Positions 25,079 to 33,645 are shown, numbered from the stretch's first letter. The stretch: 36,442 nt of DNA from CAZSNT01 sp964607765 (GCA_964607765.1 CAZSNT010000104.1:1-36442), one strand, 5' to 3'. The notes: generated by a model from the sequence alone, not told the origin. A program made the numbers and translations.

Positions 25079-25933
25079 CTACTCCGGCTTGACGTCTTTT
25101 CGCTTCAGCATCTCCTCGACCATCCGCCGCCAATACGGCGCGAGAAAGGGCGGATTCTCCATGCTGTCGCGAATGTAGGAGCGATCCGCGCGAGCCAGAT
25201 CGAGGACCGACGTGATCATCTCCTCCCGGTAATGCCCCGCTTCAGCCAGCGGAATGCCGTTCGGCTCACGTATGAACGAAGAGCCACTGGACGTCTGCTT
25301 GCCGCCCGGGTCCTCGCCAATGGTGTTGGCAACGCAGTGGAACATCTTCGAGTTCGGCCCTACGGGCTGCTGTGCGCGGCCGGAAGTCCGTTTCCAGCAC
25401 ACCGCCTCGATCTCGTCTGAGCTGCACGACGGCTGAAACAGAATCTGCGCACCAGCCATGCCCGGGATACGATAGAGCTCGGGGTGCCGCCCGTCCCGGC
25501 AGATCACCAGCGTACACAGCACGCCTTCTATCTCGAACAACGACAGCTTGTCGCCGCCCCGGCAGTACTTCTTCTCGTCACGGCCCGCCATGTTCACCTT
25601 CGCGTATTCATGCACGATGTTGCCCTTGCGATCGATGACATGCGCCAGATTCAGATACCTGTTGCTTGTGCGCTGGATCGTTCCGGCGATAACCCACATG
25701 TCGTGTTCGGCCGCGGCAGCGCACGTCTGACAGAGGGCGTCTTGGACACGTTCCGGCTCGAGAGCGGTCACGAACGGGAAATGATAGCTCGTCAGATTCG
25801 CCTCCGGAAACACCACAACCCCGCTTCCGGCCTCTGCCGCTGCCCGGACGTAGTGCAGCGTGCGTTGGAGATTGAAGTCCAACGGCTTCGCCCAGTGCAT
25901 CTGCACGCAGGATACCTGTAGTGCCGTCGTCAT
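25079..25933 (-). CDS. Nitrilase-superfamily carbon-nitrogen hydrolase
   Basis: These 284 residues carry the complete Glu-Lys-Cys triad: E44 (VVVFPEANLTSY), K112 (YAKVNMAGRDEKKYCRGG) and C145 (TLVICRDGRHPELYR). The family hydrolyses or transfers amide or nitrile C-N bonds, for example in N-carbamoyl compounds or omega-amides. There is no signal peptide, so it acts in the cytoplasm. A purine-rich stretch (AAGGGGCGG) lies about five bases before the ATG. It is the first gene of a two-gene operon with an iduronate-2-sulfatase-like gene five bases downstream. That link is unusual and could mean that an amide-bearing sugar or amino-sugar fragment is processed, but this is inference. Confidence 0.88.
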   Translation of the reverse strand: MTTALQVSCVQMHWAKPLDFNLQRTLHYVRAAAEAGSGVVVFPEANLTSYHFPFVTALEPERVQDALCQTCAAAAEHDMWVIAGTIQRTSNRYLNLAHVIDRKGNIVHEYAKVNMAGRDEKKYCRGGDKLSLFEIEGVLCTLVICRDGRHPELYRIPGMAGAQILFQPSCSSDEIEAVCWKRTSGRAQQPVGPNSKMFHCVANTIGEDPGGKQTSSGSSFIREPNGIPLAEAGHYREEMITSVLDLARADRSYIRDSMENPPFLAPYWRRMVEEMLKRKDVKPE

Positions 25934-26303
25934 TTCTGCCGCCCCTTGTACCCGTTTCCCTTGTCGCCACGCGATCGGATTGATCGCAGTTTCCCGCGGT
26001 GGCCACCTGCCATTCGCGCGGTGGACTCCTGACTATGGACGACAGACCTCATCACGGCAAGCGCTCCTGCCTCCAGCTACCCCACATGACCGGAAAACGC
26101 TGGGCTCCGGCTACCCGCCTCCACCTGTTTTCCGGACAGCCTTAGCGGCCAGGGACACGTCAAATGGTGACGCGCCAGTTACGCCAAATGCCGCTGCCGT
26201 TCTTGTGCCGCCAGGCCGGGGCGGCTATCTTCGCACGGTCTGTCCGAACAGGGCCTTGCAGTCGCTCTGACCATGGACATTCAGGGCGAACAGGACAAGA
26301 GCG
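25934..26303. other. 370-base divergent intergenic region with repeats
   Basis: The region lies between the nitrilase gene (-) and the FAD lipoprotein gene (+). No protein could be recognised in its short frames. It contains an inverted repeat (26088-26098 with 26127-26137) and two near-identical 12-mers, CTCCAGCTACCC (about 26071) and CTCCGGCTACCC (about 26105). Promoters for both flanking genes presumably lie here, but no clear boxes were found. Confidence 0.55.
26088..26137. repeat. Inverted repeat GACCGGAAAAC / GTTTTCCGGAC
   Basis: The arms are 11 bases with one mismatch, separated by 28 bases. The loop contains the CTCCGGCTACCC 12-mer that is also found just upstream as CTCCAGCTACCC. 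It could be a dispersed palindromic element or a regulatory stem in the leader region of the downstream gene. No T-tract follows. Confidence 0.45.
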
Positions 26304-29300
26304 ATGACTCACGGCAGGGCACTAACTGAGCACAGACCAGTGCACGCACTGATCGGCGCCCTGTTCGTGGTTCTGATCGTATCAGCGTGCGGAGCGAGGT
26401 CGGTGATGGAATCGGCGAGACAGATCCCCGTAGCCTATTCGGTGGACGTGGTTGTGGTGGGCGGTTCGACGCATGCTGTGGCAGCGGCAGCAGCGGCAGC
26501 CCGGGCGGGAGCGTCCGTGTTCCTGGCAGCGCCGCGTCCCTACCTGGGCGAGGACCTGTGCGCGACGCTTCGCCTGGCGCTGCCGCCGAGCCAGGAACCG
26601 CAGACCGACCTGGGGCGCCGCCTCTTCACGCTGCCGGAAGAGCGCGTTTCGACTGACGGTCTCGCATTCACCTACACCACAGACCGCCCGTCGGCGGCGC
26701 GGCATCGAGACAGCCTCACTCCGTCCCGGCTGAGCGATTCACGTTGGGACAACGCGCCCTCGGACAGTGTGCAGTACGACGGCGACGTGGCGATCACAGT
26801 CGACCTCGAACGCAGCCAAGCCCTGCGCGCTGTTCGCCTGTTCGCTTTTGCGAAGACCGGGGACTACGGCGTAGCATCCATGACGGTTGCGTTCGGTGCG
26901 GAACACGACACGGCCCGTGTGGTTGGCGAGACTGTTGAGCGGACCGTGCGCCGGAAGGCGACACGCTGGTCCGCGATCGAGCTGGCCCTCCCCGTGTCGG
27001 GGGAGGCACGTTTCTTGACAGTGACCATCACCAAACCACCGGGCTGCGGGCGGATTCTGCTCGGAGAACTGGTTGTGGAACCCGCCGCGCCGACCAGACA
27101 CGCCGCGCCGTTGACAACCACGCCACACCGGGTCAAATCGGTGCTGGACGACGAACTCATCAACGCAGGCGTGCAGTTTTTGTTCGGTTGCTATCCAACC
27201 GACGTGCTGGTGGACGCAGGTGGCCAACCTGCGGGGATCGTGATGGCAAACCGGGCCGGTCGCCAGGCAGTGAAGGCACGAATTGTGGTCGATGCCACTG
27301 AGCGCGCCGTGGTTGCGCGTTTGGCCGGGGCGCAGAGCCGACCGTGGTCCGGCGGCACGGTGTCGTTCGAGCGGTCTACTCTTGCGCTCGACGAGCAGGA
27401 TGCACCCCAGACCATCCGGCAGGACCTCGACCTGTCGATGCCGGACACGACATTCGCCTCTTACGCCGCCGCTGAGCAGGCAGCACGAGACGAGACGTTC
27501 CGCGCCGGCCAACTGCGCGCGTCCGCGTTTCTGCATCATGTTCCTCCCGACTGGATCCGGTGCGAACGCACGGCGCGCGAGTGGCAAGCCGGGGCAGAGA
27601 TTCACCTGGACCATTTCCGCCCCGGCGGTGTGCCGCACGTGTACGTGTTGTCGGGCAACGCCGATCTGCCGCGCGAAGCGGCGCAGCGACTCCTCCGTCC
27701 CCTGGGGCTGATTGCCGTGGGCGAGCGTGTCGGTCAGGCCGCCGCCGCTGAAGCGAAAGCAGCAGCCTCGCCGACGGGCGTGCACGTGGCTCCAGAAGCC
27801 TCGTCCGCTCCCGACGTCGGGGTTGTGCGGGAAGCGTTGGTCGGTACGCGTCCGACTGACCGCGACCTGCCGACCGTGGCGTCGCCGGCGCGCGGGATTC
27901 CGGTCCTGGCCGAGGTCGATGTGGTCGTAGTGGGCGGGGGGACTGCGGGTGCGGCAGCCGGCATCGGTGCTGCACGACGCGGCGCGAAGACGCTCGTCGT
28001 CGAGTACCAGGACGGATTGGGCGGCGTGGGCACACTCGGGCTCATCGGCAAGGCGTATCACGGCCGCGATGTCGGGTTCGCCGCCGAAGTGCCGTTCCCC
28101 AGCGCCACGTTCACGATCGAGGACAAGATGGAGTGGTTCAGACGCGAACTCCGCAAGGCGAATGCCGATGTGTGGTTGGGCGTACTGGGCTGCGGCGCCT
28201 ATGTCAAGAACGAACGTGTTGCGGGAGCCGTTGTGGCGACGCCGCACGGCCGCGGTGTCGTGCTCGCCAAGACCACGATCGATGCCACCGGCAACGCCGA
28301 GATCGCGGTCTCTGCCGGGGCCGATTACACCTACGGCGCAAACGCGGACGGGATCGCGCTGCAGGGAACAGGTCTGCCCATGCGGCCGCTGCGGCGGTTC
28401 TACGTCAACTCCGACTATCTGTTGGTCGACGAGACGGACATGCTCGATGTCTGGCGAGCTTTCGTCGGCGTGCGGGACACTGTGCGAGGCACGATGTTTG
28501 ACACGGGCACGCTCATTCAGACGAGGGAACGCCGCCGGGTCGTGGGAGAACACACTCTTGGGTACCTGGACCAGATCATAGGGCGCACCTACCGGGACAG
28601 CATCGTGTTCTCGGCCAGCGACTACGACTCCCACGGATATCCGAACCGCCCCTACTTCGCCCTGCTCCCGCACGATACCAAGTCACTGAAGGCCAACCAC
28701 CCCGCTCCGGGCGGCGCCTGCTACACGCCATACCGCTGCCTTCTGCCCAAGGGGTTGGACGGGATCCTGGTCGTTGGCGTCGGGATCAGCATGGAGAGGG
28801 ACGCATCTGCCATGATGCGCATGCAGCGCGACATTCACAATCAAGGCTATGCTGCCGGCGTCGCCGCCGCAATGGCGGCACGGGACGGCGTGACCGTACG
28901 CGGCATCGACATACGCGCTCTGCAGCAGCACCTGGTTGGCACGGGAGCTTTGCCCGAAGAAGTCCTGACGCACAAGGCAGATTCGGAGGCGAGTCAAGAG
29001 GCTGTGGCGGCAGCTGTCGCGGCTCTGCCGAACGCGGCAAACCCGAAACAAGCCGCTCGTCCGCTGGCGACCGTGCTGGCCTGTCGTGAGAGGGCACAGC
29101 CGCTGGTCGCAGCCGCGTTCGACAAGGCCACCGGCCATGCCCGACTCACGTACGCCAAGCTTCTCGGTGTGTTCGGGGACCCGCAGGCTGTTCCTGTGCT
29201 GGCCGAGGCTCTCGAGGCGGTGAGCGAATGGGACGCGAAGATCCTCCAGGGCGGCGCTGCGGAATACGCACACCTGCCCACGCCTGTCGATGCACTCATT

Positions 29301-29696
29301 CTGGCCCTCGGCGCCACGCGTGACACACGCGCGCTCGCACCGATTCTCACAAAACTCGAAACGCTGGACGCTGACACGACGCTGTCGCACCATCGCGCTG
29401 TCGCACTGGCACTCGAGCAGATCGGCAGCCCGAGTGCAGCGGCGCCTTTGGCTGCGCTGCTGGATAAGCCCGGCATGCGGGGACATGCCATGCTCGAGCT
29501 GGAACCGCTCTACAATGCGCAGCGGACCAAGCGCCGTCGCACCGGGCCGCTGCGCGAGATCGTGCTGGCCCGGGCACTCTACCGTTGCGGCGATCACAAT
29601 GGCATGGGCAGAGCGATTCTCGACGAATACCGCAGGGATGTCCGCGGCCTGTTCGCACGCCACGCCCACGCTGTGCTGGACGCCGGGAGGCCCTAA
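26304..29696 (+). CDS. Lipoprotein with two FAD-dependent oxidoreductase halves, F5/8-like insert and C-terminal HEAT-like repeats
   Basis: The 1130-residue product has a lipoprotein signal with lipobox VSAC (C29). The first dinucleotide-binding motif is VDVVVVGGSTHAVAAAAAAA (47-66), followed by PRPYLGEDLCATLRL. Here the usual GxGxxG is altered to GGSTHA. An insert at about 130-275 resembles an F5/8-type C (discoidin) sandwich (LSDSRWDNAPSDSVQYDGDV, AITVDLERSQALRAVRLF). The second motif, VDVVVVGGGTAGAAAGIGAA (538-557), is canonical and is followed by GLGGVGTLG and a C-terminal FAD signature (ILVVGVGISMERDA). From about 890 to 1120 Ala-rich helices (GDPQAVPVLAEALEAV, GATRDTRALAPILTKL, GSPSAAAPLAALLDKP) look like HEAT/PBS repeats. 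The protein is probably membrane-anchored in the periplasm. The substrate is unknown; related FAD proteins occur widely in planctomycete polysaccharide regions. Confidence 0.8.
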   Translation: MTHGRALTEHRPVHALIGALFVVLIVSACGARSVMESARQIPVAYSVDVVVVGGSTHAVAAAAAAARAGASVFLAAPRPYLGEDLCATLRLALPPSQEPQTDLGRRLFTLPEERVSTDGLAFTYTTDRPSAARHRDSLTPSRLSDSRWDNAPSDSVQYDGDVAITVDLERSQALRAVRLFAFAKTGDYGVASMTVAFGAEHDTARVVGETVERTVRRKATRWSAIELALPVSGEARFLTVTITKPPGCGRILLGELVVEPAAPTRHAAPLTTTPHRVKSVLDDELINAGVQFLFGCYPTDVLVDAGGQPAGIVMANRAGRQAVKARIVVDATERAVVARLAGAQSRPWSGGTVSFERSTLALDEQDAPQTIRQDLDLSMPDTTFASYAAAEQAARDETFRAGQLRASAFLHHVPPDWIRCERTAREWQAGAEIHLDHFRPGGVPHVYVLSGNADLPREAAQRLLRPLGLIAVGERVGQAAAAEAKAAASPTGVHVAPEASSAPDVGVVREALVGTRPTDRDLPTVASPARGIPVLAEVDVVVVGGGTAGAAAGIGAARRGAKTLVVEYQDGLGGVGTLGLIGKAYHGRDVGFAAEVPFPSATFTIEDKMEWFRRELRKANADVWLGVLGCGAYVKNERVAGAVVATPHGRGVVLAKTTIDATGNAEIAVSAGADYTYGANADGIALQGTGLPMRPLRRFYVNSDYLLVDETDMLDVWRAFVGVRDTVRGTMFDTGTLIQTRERRRVVGEHTLGYLDQIIGRTYRDSIVFSASDYDSHGYPNRPYFALLPHDTKSLKANHPAPGGACYTPYRCLLPKGLDGILVVGVGISMERDASAMMRMQRDIHNQGYAAGVAAAMAARDGVTVRGIDIRALQQHLVGTGALPEEVLTHKADSEASQEAVAAAVAALPNAANPKQAARPLATVLACRERAQPLVAAAFDKATGHARLTYAKLLGVFGDPQAVPVLAEALEAVSEWDAKILQGGAAEYAHLPTPVDALILALGATRDTRALAPILTKLETLDADTTLSHHRAVALALEQIGSPSAAAPLAALLDKPGMRGHAMLELEPLYNAQRTKRRRTGPLREIVLARALYRCGDHNGMGRAILDEYRRDVRGLFARHAHAVLDAGRP

Positions 29697-29820
29697 TGGC
29701 GAATGGCTAAAATAAGCCGTTAAACGACCCCCACGGCCTTGTGCCGTGGGTGAGCGAGGTGGGTGGGGGCGCAGGGCCACGCGCGACGACGTCTTGACCC
29801 TCATCCTGGGCCATTCGCCA
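29697..29820. repeat. 124-bp segment with 11-bp terminal inverted repeats and an internal hairpin
   Basis: TGGCGAATGGC at 29697-29707, directly after the stop codon of the FAD gene, is exactly reverse-complementary to GCCATTCGCCA at 29810-29820. Between them is a hairpin, CCCACGGC-CTTGT-GCCGTGGG (29730-29750), with a perfect 8-bp stem. The hairpin may end transcription of the FAD gene, though no T-run follows. The whole may be a small non-autonomous mobile or REP-type element. No target-site duplication is apparent. Confidence 0.5.
29730..29750. terminator. Possible terminator hairpin after the FAD lipoprotein gene
   Basis: An 8-bp GC-rich stem (CCCACGGC/GCCGTGGG) with a CTTGT loop begins 34 bases after the stop at 29694-29696. 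The flank is purine-rich (TGAGCGAGG) rather than a U-tract, so it would be a weak or factor-assisted terminator at best. Confidence 0.35.
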
Positions 29821-29962
29821 CTGGCCTCGCGCCCCCGCGCCTTCCCCAGCGTACCTTGCATCGTCACCAGGCCCGCACTACTTTCTGCCTTCGTCCGTGT
29901 CCGGAAGACGCAGTACTTCCGGCCATCATTCAGTCAGCAGCATTCAGCGTCAGAGGCGAAGC

Positions 29963-30691
29963 ATGCCGGAACCGTGGGAATACCTTGTTACGAAGCGGGT
30001 GTTGGCGAAGCAGGAGTTCCCGTCCGGGCCGTTCGATCCGGAGCGAACATGGCGGCACTCGTACGACATCTATTTCATGAATGTGCGTATGAAGAGGGGC
30101 AACAGCGGGAAGCGGCCGCTGACGCCGGCAGCGTCAGTAGACGTGCGCTCAGCGCCAGACGGTGGAAACGTCCGCCTGCAGATTACCTACACGGCGCAGA
30201 TGGACGGGGACAAGACGGTCACCAAAGCCACCTGCAGGAATGACTCATTGCTTCCTCCCATCGCGTGGACGCAGTCATTCACAAACGCCACCGGGCCGGG
30301 GAAGGGCCTGGTGGATTTCACCAAGAAGGGAGAGGTCAGAGACGGCACGCTGCTGTTGGATGGCCGCGAGCCGTCGTCGGCATCCTGGAAACTCGGCACC
30401 TACACGGCCGACTGGTGCCTGCTTGACGCTGTCCAACGCCTTGCTCTGAAGGCCGACACGGGCAAACACAGTTTCGACCTCATCGAGGAGTTCGCCATGC
30501 TGCGGCGCAAGCAGGTATTGCTGCACCGCGGTACAAGCAAGGTCGCGACGCCGAACGGCGAGATTCCGGCACAGGTCTACTGCCACTACGGGGAGTCGGT
30601 CATCCCGACTCTGTACTACATCGACGCGGACAACCGGCTCTTCCTGGCGGTCAGCACACGTCGAACGATCATCCTGAGAGAGGAGGTCTGA
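29963..30691 (+). CDS. Conserved-looking hypothetical protein upstream of a sulfatase
   Basis: The 242-residue product starts MPEPWEYLVTKRVLAKQEF from ATG 29963 (AGAGG upstream). An in-frame GTG at 29897 would add 22 unlikely Arg/Ser-rich residues. There is no signal peptide or membrane segment. The sequence is mostly beta-prone, with RTWRHSYDIYF near the N-terminus, LQITYTAQMDGDKTVTKATC in the middle, and VYCHYGESVIPTLYYIDADN followed by RLFLAVSTRRTIILREEV at the end. That layout vaguely resembles DUF3108-like beta-barrel proteins, but the family is not recognised with confidence. Its stop lies three bases before the ATG of a sulfatase gene, and the sulfatase's GGAGG is inside this gene's last codons, so the two are translationally coupled. 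A link to the sulfatase's role is likely; the function is unknown. Confidence 0.7.
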   Translation: MPEPWEYLVTKRVLAKQEFPSGPFDPERTWRHSYDIYFMNVRMKRGNSGKRPLTPAASVDVRSAPDGGNVRLQITYTAQMDGDKTVTKATCRNDSLLPPIAWTQSFTNATGPGKGLVDFTKKGEVRDGTLLLDGREPSSASWKLGTYTADWCLLDAVQRLALKADTGKHSFDLIEEFAMLRRKQVLLHRGTSKVATPNGEIPAQVYCHYGESVIPTLYYIDADNRLFLAVSTRRTIILREEV

Positions 30692-30694
30692 CCC

Positions 30695-32233
30695 ATGGCA
30701 ACGCAACCCTCCTCGACTATCCCCCGCCGCGACTTCTGCAAGAGCAGCGCAGTGCTCGGCGCGGCGGCACTCGCCACACGCGGCGCCAGACTGCATGGCG
30801 CCCGCCCCGGGCGGGAACAGCCCAATATCCTGTTCATCAATCTCGACCAGCACAGCGCGGAAGCCATGGGGCACTTGGGCTGTGCGCATGTGAACACGCC
30901 CAACATGGACCGGCTCGCCCAGCGCGGCGTGAGCTTCACCAAGTCTTACAGCACGGACCCGGTCTGCTGCCCGGCGCGCTCCTCCTGGTTCAGCGGCCGT
31001 TACACACCTGAGACTGGCGTGGTCTCCAACGGCCGTCCCATGGTTGCGGACATGCCCGACCTCGGTCAGTGGTTGCGCCAGGGCGGATACAAGGCCGTAT
31101 ACGCCGGCAAGTGGCACATCCCCGGACGCAACGTCGAGAAGAGCTTCGGCACCATCTGCCCCCACCCCAAGAACACGGCCGAGACGGGCGACGTGGTCAC
31201 GACGCGTGCTGCCGAAGGCTTCCTCCGGAACTACTCCGGCGACAAGCCGTTCTTCCTGTCGGTCGGCCTCCTGAACCCGCACGACATCTGCTCGTTTGTG
31301 CTCACCCACACTATGTACGGGGGCGAAATGCCCTTCCCCGAGATCGACGACCTGCCGCCCCTGCCGCCCAACTTCGAGGTCGCCATGAAAGAGCCCGAGG
31401 CGATCCTGAAGAAACGGGAGAAACTCCACAAGGACAGTGGTGAGGAGTCCGGCATGGAGAAGTGGAGCGACGCGCTCTACCGCTACTACATCTGGAGCTA
31501 CTACCGTTACATCGAGAAAGTGGACGGCCTGGTGGGCGTTGTTCTCGACGCGTTGGACGCCTCGCGGTTCAAGGACAACACCGTGGTCATCCTCACCTCG
31601 GATCACGGCGACGGGCACATCCGGCACAAGATGGTGTTCAAGAGCTTCCTGTACGACGAGGCGGTACGCGTGCCGTTCATCATGAGCTGGCCCGGACACA
31701 TCCGGGAGAACGTCATCGACCGCACGCACCTGGTCTCGGGCGTTGATGTTTTCCCCACCGTGTGCGATTACGCCGGCATCGATCCCGCACCTGACATGCG
31801 CGGGTACAGCCTGCGCCTGGTCGCCGAGGGCGCTGCCGGGAACTGGCGCGATTTCCTGGTCGCATACACCCAGAACGGCGGCAGGATGATCCGCACCGAG
31901 CGCCACAAGCTGATCACCTACAAAGACGACCCCGTCACGCAGTTGTTCGACATGCAGGCGGATCCGTGGGAAACCAGGAACCTGGCCGAGACCCCCACAT
32001 CGGCCCCGCTCGTAAAGACACTGCTCAAGCAGCTCGACGGCTACGAGAGCACCTTTACAAAGGCGAAGATCGACTGGGCCGCCGGCAAGACGAAGAAGCA
32101 GCAGACCTCCGAGAACACCGAGTGGCTCAAGCGGACGCTGCAGAAGAACCCCAAGCGGGACCAGAACGGAGACGGCATCCTGACGTTGGAGGAGTTCCGC
32201 AACACCAAGCCGCCGGGCGCGGCAAGGAAGTAG
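30695..32233 (+). CDS. Tat-exported type I sulfatase with C-terminal EF-hand
   Basis: This 512-residue S1 sulfatase begins MATQPSSTIPRRDFCKSSAV, a twin-arginine leader, with GGAGG nine bases upstream of the ATG. The N-terminal metal motif is reduced to INLDQHSAEAMGHLG, with Asp-Gln in place of Asp-Asp-Gln, as in choline-sulfatase- and phosphonate-hydrolase-like branches. The formylglycine site is C81 in VCCPARSSWFSGRY, so a second Cys follows the modified one. Also present are YAGKWHIPG, FFLSVGLLNPHD and LTSDHGDGHIRHKMVFKSFLYDEA. Residues 489-500 (DQNGDGILTLEE) form a canonical EF-hand calcium loop in a Lys-rich tail. The unknown gene before it is coupled (three-base gap), and an M42 peptidase gene follows after 64 bases in the same direction. 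Confidence 0.92.
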   Translation: MATQPSSTIPRRDFCKSSAVLGAAALATRGARLHGARPGREQPNILFINLDQHSAEAMGHLGCAHVNTPNMDRLAQRGVSFTKSYSTDPVCCPARSSWFSGRYTPETGVVSNGRPMVADMPDLGQWLRQGGYKAVYAGKWHIPGRNVEKSFGTICPHPKNTAETGDVVTTRAAEGFLRNYSGDKPFFLSVGLLNPHDICSFVLTHTMYGGEMPFPEIDDLPPLPPNFEVAMKEPEAILKKREKLHKDSGEESGMEKWSDALYRYYIWSYYRYIEKVDGLVGVVLDALDASRFKDNTVVILTSDHGDGHIRHKMVFKSFLYDEAVRVPFIMSWPGHIRENVIDRTHLVSGVDVFPTVCDYAGIDPAPDMRGYSLRLVAEGAAGNWRDFLVAYTQNGGRMIRTERHKLITYKDDPVTQLFDMQADPWETRNLAETPTSAPLVKTLLKQLDGYESTFTKAKIDWAAGKTKKQQTSENTEWLKRTLQKNPKRDQNGDGILTLEEFRNTKPPGAARK

Positions 32234-32297
32234 TCAACGGCCGGCGCCCGCCATCACCAAGTGGGATGAAGTGGGAGCGCAAGGAGACGAGTGAATC

Positions 32298-33332
32298 ATG
32301 GACCTGAATCTGCTCAAGAAAGTCTGCAACACCCCAGGCGTCTCGGGGCATGAAGAGCCCGTGCAACAGGTGGTTGCGGAGCACATGCGCGGTTGCTGCG
32401 ACCAAATCCACGAGGACCGGATGGGCAACATCATCGGGATCCGGCGTGCCACCGCGCCCGTCCCCGGCGAGCGGCCGCTGCGCGTGATCCTTGCTGCGCA
32501 CGTCGATGAGTTCGGATTCCTGGTCACCAAGATCAACAATGACGGGTTCATCAAGGTCTCGATAATCAGCGGCGCGGACGCCGCCATGCTCATGGGCCAG
32601 CAGATCGTCATCCACGGCAAGGAAGACGTTCTCGGCGTAATCGCCCCGAAGCCGGGCAAGGAGATCAAACTCAGCGACCTCTGGATCGATACCGGCCAGC
32701 CCAAGGACTGGGTCGACGAACGCGTCAGCGTGGGCGACATCGCCACGCTCAACATCAAGCTGACAGCACTGAATGACGGGGTTGTCGTGGCACGCAATTT
32801 CGACGACCGCCTGGGCACCTACTGCATGCTGAAAGCCCTGGAGGAAATCGGAGAACTGCGGGTCGATCTGTACTGCGTCAGCACGGTCCAGGAAGAGGTG
32901 GGCGTTCGCGGCATGCCGGTCGCGGCGGCGGTGATCGACCCGGACATGGGCCTGGCCATCGACGGCGGTTGCTCGCTGAACCCCTATGACCGGGACAAAC
33001 ACTGTGACCTGGGCACGGGCGTGGCCATCTACGTCAAGGACCGGCTCACGTTCGGCAGCAAGAAGCTGCTCAACTTCCTGTACGAGATCTGCGACGCCGA
33101 CGAAATCCCCTACGCCAAAACCTACGACGGCGGCACGGACGCTTCGGCGCTGCAACGCACCGGCTCCGGAGCCCTGACCACAACCGTGGGCGCGCCAACC
33201 CGCTACATGCACACAGCCGTGCAGATGGCGAACACGGAAGACATCGACGCGACGACCATGCTGCTCCGCCGCTTCGCCGAAACCGCCCACGAACTGCTGC
33301 CCGACTGCAATCCCTGGCGGGCGCTGAAGTGA
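32298..33332 (+). CDS. M42-family aminopeptidase
   Basis: The product is 344 residues, the normal family length. M42 enzymes (TET/glutamyl-aminopeptidase type, often misnamed endoglucanase M) are cytoplasmic dodecameric di-metal aminopeptidases. The metal and catalytic residues are all visible: H68 and D70 in AAHVDEFGF, D169/D170 in FDDRLGTY, E199/E200 in TVQEEVGVRG, D222 in AIDGG and H305 in RYMHTAVQM. The start has AAGGAG about eleven bases upstream. It follows a sulfatase gene by 64 bases and may share its transcript. It could process peptides released by secreted proteolysis, such as that of the M60-like protein encoded further downstream, but it may be simple housekeeping. Confidence 0.93.
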   Translation: MDLNLLKKVCNTPGVSGHEEPVQQVVAEHMRGCCDQIHEDRMGNIIGIRRATAPVPGERPLRVILAAHVDEFGFLVTKINNDGFIKVSIISGADAAMLMGQQIVIHGKEDVLGVIAPKPGKEIKLSDLWIDTGQPKDWVDERVSVGDIATLNIKLTALNDGVVVARNFDDRLGTYCMLKALEEIGELRVDLYCVSTVQEEVGVRGMPVAAAVIDPDMGLAIDGGCSLNPYDRDKHCDLGTGVAIYVKDRLTFGSKKLLNFLYEICDADEIPYAKTYDGGTDASALQRTGSGALTTTVGAPTRYMHTAVQMANTEDIDATTMLLRRFAETAHELLPDCNPWRALK

Positions 33333-33436
33333 GACGCGCACTCACTGGCAACTGACGACGCGCCCGTGCATGCAGGGCCCAGTTGTGTGGGGCGAGTCTG
33401 AAGGGTTACCCATGCGTGAAGGCGACCCTTGACGTG

Positions 33437-33571
33437 AGAGAGCTCCTCCTGCTGCCAAGCCAACTGCGCCGAGGTCGGGACGGACACGACGCCGGCCGCC
33501 AACCGTTCGGCTGCAGCCACGGATCCGCTCAACCCAATCCCGATCATGGAGCTTACGACAGCATGTCGCAT
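33437..33571 (-). pseudogene. Truncated N-terminus of a GH29 alpha-L-fucosidase-like gene
   Basis: From ATG 33571 the minus strand reads MRHAVVSSMIGIGLSGSVAA, a plausible signal peptide, then AERLAAG and VSVPTSAQLAWQQEELS. The last part closely matches the start of the mature domain in bacterial GH29 alpha-L-fucosidases, where P..AQLAWQ..EL is followed by FLHFG.NTF. Here the similarity stops after ELS: the next residues (HVKGRLHAWV) do not continue the family, and no further fucosidase sequence is visible toward 33333. This indicates a gene cut short by deletion or rearrangement, with the break near 33437. GH29 enzymes release alpha-linked fucose. Identification rests on about 15 residues recognised by eye. 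Confidence 0.6.
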
Positions 33572-33645
33572 CCCGGCGAACACATTGTCGGGCACGGCAT
33601 TCGTCGAGTCCGCATTTGCGGGGCAGTCGCAGCGGAGTGACATTG

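Noticed and set aside
26739..28673. 644-codon minus-strand frame inside the FAD lipoprotein gene
   Set aside because: It mirrors codon structure of the plus-strand gene and has His/Arg-rich, motif-free sequence. The plus strand has two Rossmann motifs and a lipobox.
30275..31906. 543-codon minus-strand frame across the unknown gene and the sulfatase
   Set aside because: The plus strand encodes a complete sulfatase with all motifs; the antisense product is composition-driven.
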